Assembly: GCA_958349075.1 (NCBI GenBank)
Contig: CATWBR010000010.1
Coordinates: 1 to 23,805, forward strand
Direction: 5' to 3'
Source of the DNA: an uncultured Clostridium sp.
GTDB taxonomy: Bacteria; Bacillota; Clostridia; Lachnospirales; Lachnospiraceae
DNA: 23,805 bases
Below the pieces are notes generated by a model. The model did no database searches. It was not told the DNA's origin and saw only the letters and a program-made list of their open reading frames with translations. Both the position numbers and the translations under genes were made by a program. Positions 7,120-15,764 of the stretch are shown here, piece after piece (position 1 is the first letter of the stretch; the number at the start of each line of letters is the position of its first letter).

Positions 7120-8058
7120 TCACACCCCTGTTTCCTTCTCCGCTCCAAACAGTACAGCCCGGTTCTTTCCCGATGTTTTGCCATAGTAGAGAGCCTTATC
7201 GGCACAGTTCGTGTTATCATCAAAGTCTTTTGATTTATCATAGAGTGCAATCCCAAGCGTAACTGTACACATAAAATTCGTATCCCCGAACATGAACGGA
7301 AATTCTGCAATCTCTTTGCGGATTTCTTCGCATATTTCAAGCACTTCCTGTTTTGTGACCGCCATCAGGATCAGGAGAAATTCCTCCCCGCCCCAGCGCA
7401 CCACCTTATGTCTTCTGCAGATGCTTTCCATGATATTGGCAATACAGACGAGAACCATATCTCCCACAGAGTGTCCATAGCTGTCGTTAATCCGCTTGAA
7501 ATTATCCACATCTACCATGACCAGAGCGTCGTCGCGGCCTTCTTCCTTCAGATCCTTCGCCAGCTTCTCCACGATAAAACGGCGGTTGTAAAGCCCCGTC
7601 AGTTCATCACGAAACGCCGCCCGGTTCAACTTCTCCATATTGGCCTTGAGCGTTTCATTCATGGAACGCAGCTCATCCTTCTCCTGCTTGTCGTGGAGAT
7701 GTGCCTTGACTCTGGATCTCAGTTCCTCCGGAAGGAACGGTTTTCTGATATAATCACAGGCTCCGAGAGAAAATCCCCTCGTAATGTCCTCTTCACTGTC
7801 CTTTGATGTGATAAAAATTACCGGTGCACGGCCGTTTTCATGCTCCCTGATTTTCTGGAACAGATCATACCCCTCCATATCAGGGAGCACCACGTCCAGC
7901 AGAATCAAATCCGGCTGAATCTGATCAAGCATCTCCATTGTTTCCTTCGCCGAGTGGACCTTGTGGATCGCCACCTCGTCACTCTTTAAAACCTTTTCTA
8001 TCTGCTGGCAAATTAACAGGCTGTCATCAATTGCTAATATTGTCTGTCCGCTTCCCAT
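7120..8058 (-). CDS. Response regulator diguanylate cyclase (receiver-GGDEF, PleD/WspR-like)
   Basis: The product is 312 residues. The N-terminal receiver (5-122) has the acidic pair Asp11/Asp12, phospho-acceptor Asp55, Thr84 and Lys106. A coiled-coil linker (about 123-147) leads to a GGDEF domain (149-305) with DELTGLYNRR, metal-binding Asp183 and the signature GGEEF (223-227), so it should make cyclic di-GMP from GTP. The product-inhibition RxxD motif is absent: the aligned residues are CRRH. ATG at 8058 is chosen because GAAGGAG lies 8 nt before it; the ATG at 8076 lacks a good site. The gene ends just before the cheA start, pointing to control by CheA phosphorylation (inference). Confidence 0.93.
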   Translation of the reverse strand: MGSGQTILAIDDSLLICQQIEKVLKSDEVAIHKVHSAKETMEMLDQIQPDLILLDVVLPDMEGYDLFQKIREHENGRAPVIFITSKDSEEDITRGFSLGACDYIRKPFLPEELRSRVKAHLHDKQEKDELRSMNETLKANMEKLNRAAFRDELTGLYNRRFIVEKLAKDLKEEGRDDALVMVDVDNFKRINDSYGHSVGDMVLVCIANIMESICRRHKVVRWGGEEFLLILMAVTKQEVLEICEEIRKEIAEFPFMFGDTNFMCTVTLGIALYDKSKDFDDNTNCADKALYYGKTSGKNRAVLFGAEKETGV

Positions 8059-8094
8059 GTCTTTTTCTCCTTCCATTTGACCGGCCCCCGCCTG

Positions 8095-8577
8095 TCAAAT
8101 TTTTTTAATCTCTCCATTGACGGCTTTCACGGTTACCTCTCCTGTTACCGAATCCAGTGTCACCGTTCTTCCGTAATCTTTTCCTGTATCTTCCGCAGTG
8201 ATTTGAATTCTCAGGCGGTGAAGCGCCTCTCTGGCCGCTTTGACATTCCGCTCACCGATTCCCTCCATCGAGCCTCCGGTGCGGAACATCCTGGCCCCGC
8301 CTACCAGCCTCGCGGCAATATCCTCACGCCCGGCTCCCTGCCGCAGCATGGAATGAAGCAGGAGTTCACATCCACTGTCTGCAAATTTATATAAATTCTG
8401 CCGGTCTACTGCATCCTTATATGAGGGCAGCAAAATATGGGCCATGCCTGCGATATGCCTTTTACCGTCAAAAAGGCAGACGCCTACACAGGAACCCAGC
8501 GCATAAGTAATCAGCACGCCCGGCACCCTCACCACAAGTGCACAGGCAATCCCCACATTAACCGGACTATTTTTCAT
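8095..8577 (-). CDS. cheD: Chemoreceptor glutamine deamidase CheD
   Basis: The product is 160 residues, the usual CheD length. The catalytic triad is intact: Thr24 and Cys30 in ITYALGSCVGV and His47 in AGMAHILLP, with the same spacing as in Thermotoga CheD (Thr to Cys 6, Cys to His 17). CheD deamidates specific glutamines on MCPs and is held or released by CheC according to phospho-CheY. Here the start overlaps the cheC 3' end by 11 nt with GAGGAG upstream, giving coupled expression of the interacting pair. The two MCPs of the operon are the natural substrates (inference). Confidence 0.95.
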   Translation of the reverse strand: MKNSPVNVGIACALVVRVPGVLITYALGSCVGVCLFDGKRHIAGMAHILLPSYKDAVDRQNLYKFADSGCELLLHSMLRQGAGREDIAARLVGGARMFRTGGSMEGIGERNVKAAREALHRLRIQITAEDTGKDYGRTVTLDSVTGEVTVKAVNGEIKKI

Positions 8578-9190
8578 ATTTCTCCTCTAGTATCACAGCG
8601 ATCTTCTCCAGAGATTCCTGCTCCGGAAAGAACAGGACGTAGCCCTGTTCCGACATCCCGCCGGTGCTGATTTCAGTCTCAATAAACAGAAACTCATCAC
8701 TGATATTTGCTATACGTATCATCGGAACGCTTAACAGCGCTCCTACCATATCTACATTTACATCCGGTACCGACACATCAATCGTAATATCCAGCATTTC
8801 CGCTAGGGCACTAATGTAACAGCAGCACATGATGTTGCCAATCTCCTTGAATGCGGACAGGCTCATCTCATCCAGCTCATAAATATTGTCTGTCTCACTC
8901 CCCAGCATCCCTTTCAGAATACTTTTCAAGAAGAACTCACTGCACAGGAACATGAACATACCGCGGATGTCACCGGTCAAATCCATCAGTACACCGGCTG
9001 CTGTATTTTCAGTTCCTCCAAGTATATTGGAAACCTGTTCAAATCCCCTGATATTCACTGCCGGAAGCTCCATCCCGATTGTGTGGCCCATCAGGCCCGA
9101 AAGGGCAGTCGCCGCCTTTCCGCTTCCAATATTGCCGAGCTCCCTGAGTATATCGCTCATGCTTTCATTTAAACTATAATATTTTCCCAT
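8567..9190 (-). CDS. cheC: CheY-P phosphatase CheC
   Basis: The product is 207 residues. It carries two pseudo-symmetric phosphatase motifs: one at DILRELGNIGSGKAATALS (Glu17 and Asn20) and a second at SAFKEIGNIMCCCY, each with the E-x2-N pattern. A CheC/FliY-type fold follows. Retention of both E/N pairs suggests an active enzyme that dephosphorylates CheY, with activity stimulated by CheD binding. GAGGT about 5 nt before the ATG supports the start. Its presence points to the Bacillus/Thermotoga style of adaptation rather than the CheZ style. The cheC and mcp genes are separated by 83 nt without a clear promoter. Confidence 0.94.
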   Translation of the reverse strand: MGKYYSLNESMSDILRELGNIGSGKAATALSGLMGHTIGMELPAVNIRGFEQVSNILGGTENTAAGVLMDLTGDIRGMFMFLCSEFFLKSILKGMLGSETDNIYELDEMSLSAFKEIGNIMCCCYISALAEMLDITIDVSVPDVNVDMVGALLSVPMIRIANISDEFLFIETEISTGGMSEQGYVLFFPEQESLEKIAVILEEKYEK

Positions 9191-9273
9191 CTGCTACCTC
9201 ACTTTTTCCGTTTTTCCCGAAATAATATTCCTGAAAAACAGATTTATTTCTTTCCTTATGGGCATCCCGCGTT

Positions 9274-10950
9274 CTATAATTCAAATTCCTCCACAAGCTG
9301 TTTCATAATCAGAGCCTGTGCCGACAATTCTTCACTGGCTGCGGCGCTCTCCTCGGCTGTCGCTGAGTTGTCCTGTACGATGGAGATTACCTGCTCGATA
9401 CTCTCCCTGATTTGAAGGACCGAATCCGCCTGCTGCACGGAGGCATCCGAAATCCGGTCAATCATGGTCAGGATTTCTCCTGTTCCATGCACTACCCGGT
9501 CGAAGGCCTCAGCCGTCTTTCCCGCCGCGTCCGCACCCTTGTCCACTTTATCCCCGGTCTGTTCTGCCAGTTCCGCCATCATTCTGGATGCCTCAGCCGT
9601 CTTGGCTGCAAGGCTGCGCACCTCGGCGGCAACGACCGCAAATCCGCGGCCCGCCTCCCCTGCCCTGGCTGCCTCCACCGACGCATTCAGGGACAGCAGA
9701 TTTGTCTGGAACGCAATATCCTCAATCTCCTCCACGATTTTTCCAATCATCTTTGAATTCTCACTGATATTATTAATCGCCTCCAGCAGAGCCGTCTTCT
9801 GCCGGTCTCCCTCGGCGACAATTCCGTTCACCTCCTCGACCTTACGGCTGGCTCTTACGGCATCATCGGCATTGTGTTTTACCTTGTCGGAAATCTCATT
9901 GATACTGGCTGCAAGCTCCTGCATCACGGCCGCCTGTTCCACAGAGCCCTGGGACAGCATCTGCGCGCCGCCCGCCACCTGCTCCGAACCGCCCGCCACC
10001 TGTTCGGATGTATTGGCAATCTGAAGGATGGCTCTGTTTAAAAGCTTCGTAATCTGCTCCATAGCCTGGCCGACCGCAACGAAGTCTCCTTTATATGTAA
10101 TCCCTGAATGGTATGTAAGTTTCCCGTTTCCAATGGCATATAGTCCTTTCTCTATCTCGGAAATATACGTTTGAAGCGTCCCCAGGGTATCCCGCATGCT
10201 GTCCGACAGCGCGCCCAGTTCGTCTCCTGATTCATAAGACACCCGGGCCTCCAGATTTCCTTCGGCCATCTGTCTGGCCGCCGCCTGGATTTCTTTAACC
10301 GGGCCTGTGATTCCCCGTGTTATCCGAATCCACAGGAAGGTCGAAATAATCAGGACAATTGCGGCAAGTCCCATAATAATGCCGTTCATCCGCTGTTTTA
10401 CCTCATGCCCGTTATCCAGATATCTCTGAGCACGTTCCAGAGATTTATCCGCAATCTTCTGAAGATATTCCCTCTCTACCTTGGTATTCGGTTCATATTC
10501 CGCATCATAAAGCGCAAGTGCCTCCTCATAGCGGTTTGCCTCAAGAAGTTCTACCGCTTCTTCTCTGACGGGATTAATCTTGTCCATCTGTCCCTTCAGA
10601 TCGACGAGCAGCTCGTCACTCTCCAGGTTCTGCTCCAGATAACTGTATCCGGCGAGCAGCACCGACTCCATCTCCCTGGCTTCCTTTATTTTTTCAATCT
10701 TTTCCTGCTCGGTCACTTTCGTGGCCACATCCAGAATACATCTTCCAATTCCCTGAACGGAAGACTTCATATCCTGAGCCGTGTACGATATGGCAAATGC
10801 CTTCTTATAAAATATATCCAGCGTCCTCGCAGTCTCTGAAATTCCAAACAGAGCCGCCAGCACTGTAACAATGTACAGCAGAATAATCGACATGTACGAA
10901 ACCAGTAATTTATTTCCGATATTAAGATCCTTAAACTTCAGCTTTTTCAT
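9274..10950 (-). CDS. Methyl-accepting chemotaxis protein (4-helix-bundle type), MCP 1
   Basis: The product is about 558 residues: TM1 (about 15-37), an extracytoplasmic helical domain of about 150 residues (4HB_MCP type), TM2 (about 190-211), HAMP, a second HAMP-like segment ('[20 protein letters not shown]'), and a long signalling coiled coil. The hairpin tip, with [20 protein letters not shown] followed by the canonical GRGFAVVA, is near consensus, so CheA/CheW binding should be normal. The sensor region is all-helical and has no Cache domain; ligand unknown. ATG at 10950 is preferred to GTG at 10974, although the nearest strong site (AAGGGG) is about 14 nt away, so the start is uncertain. 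There is no C-terminal NWETF-type pentapeptide. Confidence 0.93.
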   Translation of the reverse strand: MKKLKFKDLNIGNKLLVSYMSIILLYIVTVLAALFGISETARTLDIFYKKAFAISYTAQDMKSSVQGIGRCILDVATKVTEQEKIEKIKEAREMESVLLAGYSYLEQNLESDELLVDLKGQMDKINPVREEAVELLEANRYEEALALYDAEYEPNTKVEREYLQKIADKSLERAQRYLDNGHEVKQRMNGIIMGLAAIVLIISTFLWIRITRGITGPVKEIQAAARQMAEGNLEARVSYESGDELGALSDSMRDTLGTLQTYISEIEKGLYAIGNGKLTYHSGITYKGDFVAVGQAMEQITKLLNRAILQIANTSEQVAGGSEQVAGGAQMLSQGSVEQAAVMQELAASINEISDKVKHNADDAVRASRKVEEVNGIVAEGDRQKTALLEAINNISENSKMIGKIVEEIEDIAFQTNLLSLNASVEAARAGEAGRGFAVVAAEVRSLAAKTAEASRMMAELAEQTGDKVDKGADAAGKTAEAFDRVVHGTGEILTMIDRISDASVQQADSVLQIRESIEQVISIVQDNSATAEESAAASEELSAQALIMKQLVEEFEL

Positions 10951-11042
10951 TTTCTTCTGTCTGTCCCCTTCCACCGGGCCGTTTTGGCCGCTGTTTAAAG
11001 CCTGCCTTCCCAGTACCCGGCTTGTTCTATCTCTTTTAAATC

Positions 11043-11411
11043 TTATTCTGTCTTCAAATTAGTTTTTACCATTTTGGCCAGTAACTCATCCTTAAATGGT
11101 TTTACGATGAAATCCCTGGCGCCCCTCTGAATTGCCTGGGTAATTACAGCTTCCTGGCCCAGTGCGGAGCACATGATGACTGCCGCCTTCGGATCCTCGT
11201 TTAAAATATCATCCAGAACCTCCAGGCCGGAACGGTTCGGCATTGTAATATCAAGGAGCACCAAATCCGGACGGGTCTCCTTATAACGTTCCAGCGCATC
11301 TCTTGCATCGTCAACCTCTGTAAAATTCTCATATCCCGCCGTCTTAAGCGTCCGTTTGATTATCATTCTCATAAACATTGCATCATCTACAATCATTATC
11401 TTTGCTTCCAT
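11043..11411 (-). CDS. cheY: Chemotaxis response regulator CheY
   Basis: A single-domain receiver of 122 residues with every key residue: Asp9/Asp10, phospho-acceptor Asp54 in LLDITMPN, Ser82 and Lys104 in IVKPFK. In flagellated relatives phospho-CheY binds the switch; no flagellar gene is in this window, so its target cannot be read here. GGAAGGAG lies about 10 nt before the ATG. It is located between cheB and mcp 1, in the same operon as its probable phosphatase CheC. Confidence 0.93.
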   Translation of the reverse strand: MEAKIMIVDDAMFMRMIIKRTLKTAGYENFTEVDDARDALERYKETRPDLVLLDITMPNRSGLEVLDDILNEDPKAAVIMCSALGQEAVITQAIQRGARDFIVKPFKDELLAKMVKTNLKTE

Positions 11412-11417
11412 CCAGTT

Positions 11418-12428
11418 TTATCTCCTTCCTTTACCTCGCATCTGTATACAAAATCGTCTTATTTCTCCGGCCATGCTGTCTAACGGGAGCTGCTTCTGCG
11501 CGCCTCCCAGTTCAAACGCTGCGGAGGGCATATTGTAAATTTCACTTGTCTTCTTATCCTGGACAACGGTATAGGCTCCGGCATTTTTCATTGCCAGCAA
11601 ACCTTTCGCACCGTCGTCTCCCATGCCGGTCAGGATCATTCCCATCGCGTTTTCTCCCGCCGCACCGGCCAGGGAAGAAAAAAGATAGTTGACAGAGGGG
11701 GCAAAGCCGTTTACTTTTTCTCCCGGCATATTTCTGACAATATAGCCCATACCGCTCCTGCCGACGCTCATCTGACAGCCGTCGGACGCCAGGTAAACCG
11801 TCCCGTCCTGAACTATCTCCCCCGTCTCTGCCTCTTTTACCTTCATCTTAATCTGTAAATCCATATATTGTGCAAATGTCTTCGCAAATCCCTTGCTGAG
11901 GTGCTGCACGAGCAGAATCCCACAGGTATCCTCAGGCAAATCTTTTAAAACTCGTAAAAGAGCCTTGGGGCCTCCGGCCGACGAACCGATTCCTACTAAA
12001 AAACGGCTGTTTTTATCTTCCCGGCCGCCCGGCAGATTTCTGCCTGCCTTTGTGTTCCCTACTTTAATCCGAATGACAAGTTCTCTGGAAAAGAGGCTTC
12101 TGCCGCGTTCCGTATCCATAGCCGTCATTCTGAGAAAATCGCAGCCGTTTTTGCGGACACAGCTTTCTTCGGCCCCATCCTCCCAGACAGCAATAAGATG
12201 ATTTTCCTGATTTCCAAATGTATGAATGGATTTATATTCTCTCTCAAAAAAAACAGCGCTTTCGCATCCCAGTATTACCGCATCATACTCTGTGACAGGC
12301 TGAATTCCCTTCCTCCATGAGCCGTTTCTTACGACCGAGGCCGATATTCCTTCGCACTGCAGCGCGGCCCTGATGATTTCCTGTATTCTGACGGTCTCCG
12401 CAACAATTGCAACCCTGATTTCTTCCAT
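11418..12428 (-). CDS. cheB: CheB-type methylesterase with degenerate receiver domain
   Basis: The product is 336 residues. The C-terminal CheB methylesterase/deamidase domain (about 142-330) is intact: GIGSSAGG with Ser150, LVQHLSKGF with His176, and GMGDDGA with Asp272. The N-terminal ~110 residues keep receiver spacing but not its chemistry. The acidic pair is replaced by Ala-Glu (VAIVAET), the phospho-acceptor Asp by Gly (DAVILGCES), and the conserved Lys region reads CDFLRM. Phosphorylation by CheA therefore looks impossible. ATG at 12428 is favoured over 12434 because GAGGG is then 8 nt away. The role would be removing methyl groups from the two MCPs, regulated in some other way (inference). 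Confidence 0.92.
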   Translation of the reverse strand: MEEIRVAIVAETVRIQEIIRAALQCEGISASVVRNGSWRKGIQPVTEYDAVILGCESAVFFEREYKSIHTFGNQENHLIAVWEDGAEESCVRKNGCDFLRMTAMDTERGRSLFSRELVIRIKVGNTKAGRNLPGGREDKNSRFLVGIGSSAGGPKALLRVLKDLPEDTCGILLVQHLSKGFAKTFAQYMDLQIKMKVKEAETGEIVQDGTVYLASDGCQMSVGRSGMGYIVRNMPGEKVNGFAPSVNYLFSSLAGAAGENAMGMILTGMGDDGAKGLLAMKNAGAYTVVQDKKTSEIYNMPSAAFELGGAQKQLPLDSMAGEIRRFCIQMRGKGRR

Positions 12429-12440
12429 AGGCATTTCCCT

Positions 12441-13250
12441 CTATTTTCTGTATATAGCCGGACGCACATAGGTAAGCAGCTCGTGCTCCCTGGGAAGCAG
12501 CTCGGTATGCCCGACAAACAGATAGCCGCCCGGCTTCAGCGCCCGGTATAAATTCTCTATTAATTTTTTGCGCGAGGCATCGTCAAAATAGATCATGACG
12601 TTACGGCACAAAATCAGATCGAAGCGGGCGATCCCCGCATTGGGCCTCAGAAGATTCATCATCTGAAACCTGACCTTCTCCCTGAGCTGGGGAACGATTA
12701 TAAAATCGCCCTTCTCCTTTTCTTTCCTGCAGTACTTCTGCTGCCAGAACGGCGGTATGGCATCCAGTTCACTGAGCGGATACCGTCCTTCTTTTGCCTT
12801 TCCTATCACGCTCTCCGAAACATCCGTGCCCAGAATTTCAAAAGAAGGGAGCCATCCCCCTCCGTCGGCATAATTCTGAAGCAGCATCGCCAGCGTATAG
12901 CACTCTTCCCCGCTGGAGCAGCCCGCAGACCAGACCCTGAACGGAGCTTTTGCCGTCTCCGGCCGGAGTTCCGGAAGTATCGTCTGTTCGAGGAATTCAA
13001 AATGTTTCGGTTCCCTCATAAAATACGTGTAGTTCGTCGTAAGGCGGTTCAGCAGCGCTGCCCTCATTCTTCCGCTCCTGTCCGCCTCCATCATTTCCAT
13101 ATATTGTTTCAGGGAGGTAATCCCCCTTTTTTCCATTTCCTGGCTCAATCTGCACTCTGCAATGACTCTCTTTTTTGAAAGATCAATTCCATAGCGCTCA
13201 TTCATATACTTTATCAGGATCTCAAACTCCTTACCCGTAAACCGTATCAT
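12441..13250 (-). CDS. cheR: MCP methyltransferase CheR
   Basis: The product is 269 residues, the usual CheR length. The N-terminal all-helical domain (about 1-75, 'FTGKEFEILIKYMNERYGID') is followed by the SAM-dependent fold with motif I VWSAGCSSGEECYTLAM, then LGTDVSE and LCRNVMIYF. These are the standard CheR signatures. It methylates glutamates on the MCPs. ATG at 13250 is certain: GGAGGTGA precedes it by 5 nt, and the longer frame upstream is only a shadow of the preceding gene, which it overlaps by 20 nt. No TPR or other extra domain is fused. Confidence 0.94.
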   Translation of the reverse strand: MIRFTGKEFEILIKYMNERYGIDLSKKRVIAECRLSQEMEKRGITSLKQYMEMMEADRSGRMRAALLNRLTTNYTYFMREPKHFEFLEQTILPELRPETAKAPFRVWSAGCSSGEECYTLAMLLQNYADGGGWLPSFEILGTDVSESVIGKAKEGRYPLSELDAIPPFWQQKYCRKEKEKGDFIIVPQLREKVRFQMMNLLRPNAGIARFDLILCRNVMIYFDDASRKKLIENLYRALKPGGYLFVGHTELLPREHELLTYVRPAIYRK

Positions 13251-13539
13251 ACCGCTCACCTCCGGACAACTCGTCTGCCAGCAGGCCGCAGAGGCTGCCG
13301 TCTTCCCCGAATACCAGTACGGCACACTCGAAATCATCCTTGCGCTGCGCTCCATCCAGATATTTTACCGCGATAAGCCGGTCATGGAAATAAACCATGC
13401 CAGCAATGCCGTCCGGCGCTCCCGGTACCCTAATAATACGGGGCTTCGGCAGGATTCTTCCTATCTGTTCCATCAAAACTTCCGCATAACCGCCGCCGGA
13501 ATATAATTTAAGAATCTCTTTTTTCTCTTCTTTTTCCAT
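13231..13539 (-). CDS. Short CheW-like protein (102 aa)
   Basis: The 102-residue product resembles the central and C-terminal part of a CheW domain: 'RIIRVPGAPDGIAGMVYFHDRLIAVK', then 'CAVLVFGEDGSLCGLLADEL'. These match the 'rvPgaP.yi.G.v..rg.iipv..l' and 'vlv.....gl.vD.v' segments, but the first strands of a normal CheW (about 140 aa) are missing. ATG at 13539 has GGAGG 5 nt upstream; the GTG at 13554 is less likely. It is encoded between another CheW-like gene and cheR and overlaps cheR. It could be a divergent coupling protein or one part of a split coupler (inference). Family assignment is by motif only. Confidence 0.7.
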   Translation of the reverse strand: MEKEEKKEILKLYSGGGYAEVLMEQIGRILPKPRIIRVPGAPDGIAGMVYFHDRLIAVKYLDGAQRKDDFECAVLVFGEDGSLCGLLADELSGGERYDTVYG

Positions 13540-13550
13540 CCCCGCCTCCG

Positions 13551-13937
13551 TCACAAAAATGAATCAGGCTCTATGGCAAACGCCCATGAATCCAGGCTCT
13601 CCATATATGCCGCTCTCTTAAGGCCGGAATCTTCCCGGCCCAATGCCTCCTTCGGTATCTCCATCAGGGCGGTGGAACCAAGCTCATAAATCCCCAAGAC
13701 TTCATCCACCCGGAACCCATAGAGACTTTTCTCCCGGTTCAACAGTATCATATATTTTCCACAGTTTCCGGTATTTCCACCCCACAGTCGGCACAGCTCA
13801 AACACACACACTTCATTGCCGCCGTAGATAACCTGGCTGCCGTCGTCTTCTTTTCCGGGAAGAATATGTTTTACCAGCTCAATAGGAATCAAAAAAAGAG
13901 CGGCTTCCAGTTCAAAACACAAAAATGTTTTTTTCAT
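13551..13937 (-). CDS. Divergent CheW-like protein (128 aa)
   Basis: The 128-residue protein has a CheW-type start ('FLCFELEAALFLIPIELVKHIL'), then 'EVCVFELCRLWGG', which takes the place of 'ipvidLr..lg', and 'YGFRVDEVLGI', typical of the distal CheW half. The usual 'G.vn.rG' section between them is shortened. GAGGAGGGG precedes the ATG closely. It is the second gene of the operon, between MCP 2 and the 102-aa CheW-like protein. Two degenerate couplers plus one canonical CheW at the operon end recall the paired WspB/WspD of the Wsp system, but that parallel is inference. Confidence 0.75.
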   Translation of the reverse strand: MKKTFLCFELEAALFLIPIELVKHILPGKEDDGSQVIYGGNEVCVFELCRLWGGNTGNCGKYMILLNREKSLYGFRVDEVLGIYELGSTALMEIPKEALGREDSGLKRAAYMESLDSWAFAIEPDSFL

Positions 13938-13961
13938 AAGCCCCTCCTCTTCTCAGTTTTT

Positions 13962-15644
13962 CTAATCTTGTTTTAATTTGAATGTGCTGACAAGCCTCTT
14001 AAGCGTTTCTGCCTGCCCCGAAAGCTCTTCACTGGCTGCTGCGCTTTCCTCAGCCGTTGCGGAATTGCTCTGCACAATATTCGATATCTGTGTGATATTC
14101 TGTGTAATTTGCTCCACCGCTTCGGCCTGTTCCGATGTTGCATCGGAGATGCTTTCGACAGCAGACACGATTTCCTTTACGCCGCTCACAACGTTCTGCA
14201 GCGACTCGGCCGTCTCATTCGCAATGACAAGCCCGTTTTCAACCGCCCTCAGGGATTCGTCAACCAGCCCGGACGTATCCCTCGTCGCCTCTTTGCTCTT
14301 GGCGGAGAGCTGCTGCACCTCGTCCGCAATGACGGCAAATCCTTTGCCGCCGGCTCCGGCCCTGGCCGCCTCCACTTTGGCATTTAACGCAAGAATATTT
14401 GTCTGGGATGTGATTTCTTCAATCGTATCGATGATTCTCTTAATCCTGGTGGAGCTGTCGTTTATATTGTCCATAGCGGACAGCATCCGCTTCATTCTCT
14501 CGTTGCTCTCCTCCATTTCTTTTCCAACTGCGCCGGCCTTTTTGCTGGCGTTTGAAGCGTCGTATGCATTGCTTCCAATCTTATCTGCAAGGCCGCTTAT
14601 TGTGTCGGCCAGTGTTTCTATGGTAGTTGCCTGCTCCGACGAACCAACCGCAAGCGCCTGGGCACCGTAAGAAACCTGCTCCGCTCCTCCCGAAACCTGT
14701 TCTGCCGAACTGTTAATCTGTTTTACCGTATTACTTAAATCCGCGATGGTCTGCTGAATCGATGTCAGCAGCGGATAGAATTCTCCCACATAATTCTCTC
14801 TGCCCTGGCTTACGATATTAAAATTCCCTTCAGATATCTGCCCAAGAAGGCGGGTCAGATCGTTAATCAGGAAGGAAAACCGCGAGATCGTAACTCTCAT
14901 GCTCTCGGCCAATCCTCCCATCTCATCCTCCGACCGGTAGGTAATTGATACTTCTTTCAGGTTTCCGTCTGCTATTTGTTCGGCCGCCTTTTCAAGCTCA
15001 GAGATCGGACGGGTAATGCTGTGTGCGATATAAAATGAGAAGGCAACACTGATGCAGACGCTCAATCCCCCCAGAAGAACCAGGATGATGATGGAATTCT
15101 TCTGTGCCTTCCTCACCTCCTCTATCAGGTCCACTCCTGTTTCATCCATGTAACTGCTGATATTGTCCAGTTCTTCACGGATTTTCGTATTGATCGCTCT
15201 GGTATTTTCCTCCATATAATTAAGGGCTTCCTGATTTTTAAACTGTACGGCCATATCAAGCACTTCGGCATCGATTGGATACACCGATTTAAGATGCTCC
15301 TCCAAAGTCTCTACAGGCTGCCTGTCACCTATAAAATGCTCTTTCATAGTGAGCATCTCATCCGCTATGTTTTCCTGTGCCTCACTGACGGCGCTGATGG
15401 ACGTTTCCATAATATCCCTGTCATCATATGCTATGGCGCGGTAAATCGATTTCTGCATTGATTCAAAGTTCGCTCTTATGGAGCTGACGGAGCCCCTCAC
15501 GGTAAATGGACCGTCATAAAATGCCTCCATCCTCTCCCCCACCCTGATAATATTTCCAACACTGACTACACTGCCCAGTATCAGCAGCATCATAATGATT
15601 ATGTATGATATTGCCAGTTTCTTCCCTACCTTAAAGTTTTTCAT
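13962..15644 (-). CDS. Methyl-accepting chemotaxis protein (4-helix-bundle type), MCP 2
   Basis: The product is 560 residues and the first gene of the operon. TM1 ('ISYIIIMMLLILGSVVSVG') and TM2 ('SIIILVLLGGLSVCISVAF') frame a helical extracytoplasmic domain of about 145 residues; then come HAMP, a second HAMP-like segment ('LGQISEGNFNIVSQGRENYV') and the signalling domain. The tip (SQTNILALNAKVEAARAG, then AGGKGFAVIADEVQQLS) departs from consensus: the Glu after RAG is Ala, GRGF is GKGF, EVRxLA is EVQQLS. ATG at 15644 is chosen because GGGAGG lies 8 nt upstream; the ATG at 15665 has AGGAG only 2 nt away. Ligand unknown. Confidence 0.93.
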   Translation of the reverse strand: MKNFKVGKKLAISYIIIMMLLILGSVVSVGNIIRVGERMEAFYDGPFTVRGSVSSIRANFESMQKSIYRAIAYDDRDIMETSISAVSEAQENIADEMLTMKEHFIGDRQPVETLEEHLKSVYPIDAEVLDMAVQFKNQEALNYMEENTRAINTKIREELDNISSYMDETGVDLIEEVRKAQKNSIIILVLLGGLSVCISVAFSFYIAHSITRPISELEKAAEQIADGNLKEVSITYRSEDEMGGLAESMRVTISRFSFLINDLTRLLGQISEGNFNIVSQGRENYVGEFYPLLTSIQQTIADLSNTVKQINSSAEQVSGGAEQVSYGAQALAVGSSEQATTIETLADTISGLADKIGSNAYDASNASKKAGAVGKEMEESNERMKRMLSAMDNINDSSTRIKRIIDTIEEITSQTNILALNAKVEAARAGAGGKGFAVIADEVQQLSAKSKEATRDTSGLVDESLRAVENGLVIANETAESLQNVVSGVKEIVSAVESISDATSEQAEAVEQITQNITQISNIVQSNSATAEESAAASEELSGQAETLKRLVSTFKLKQD

Positions 15645-15735
15645 CCCCAGTTCCTCCCGGTACATTCTCCTGCAGTTGAAGGCATGCCCTTTGACTGTAA
15701 TATTCTTATTTTTCAGCTTAACTGCCCCTCGCTCT

Positions 15736-15764
15736 ATCTTACAATAAATGGGATCTTACTTCAA
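15736..15764 (-). promoter_or_regulatory. Promoter of the chemosensory operon
   Basis: On the minus strand -35 TTGAAG (15764-15759) and -10 TAAGAT (15741-15736) are exactly 17 nt apart, about 90 nt upstream of the first MCP. This is a sigma-A pattern; I see no sigma-28 (flagellar) promoter, which would read TAAA-N15-GCCGATAA. Confidence 0.65.

Noticed and set aside
13251..13355. N-terminal extension of CheR
   Set aside because: The extra 35 residues lie wholly within the preceding CheW-like gene, resemble no CheR and are bypassed by a strong GGAGGTGA site at the internal ATG.
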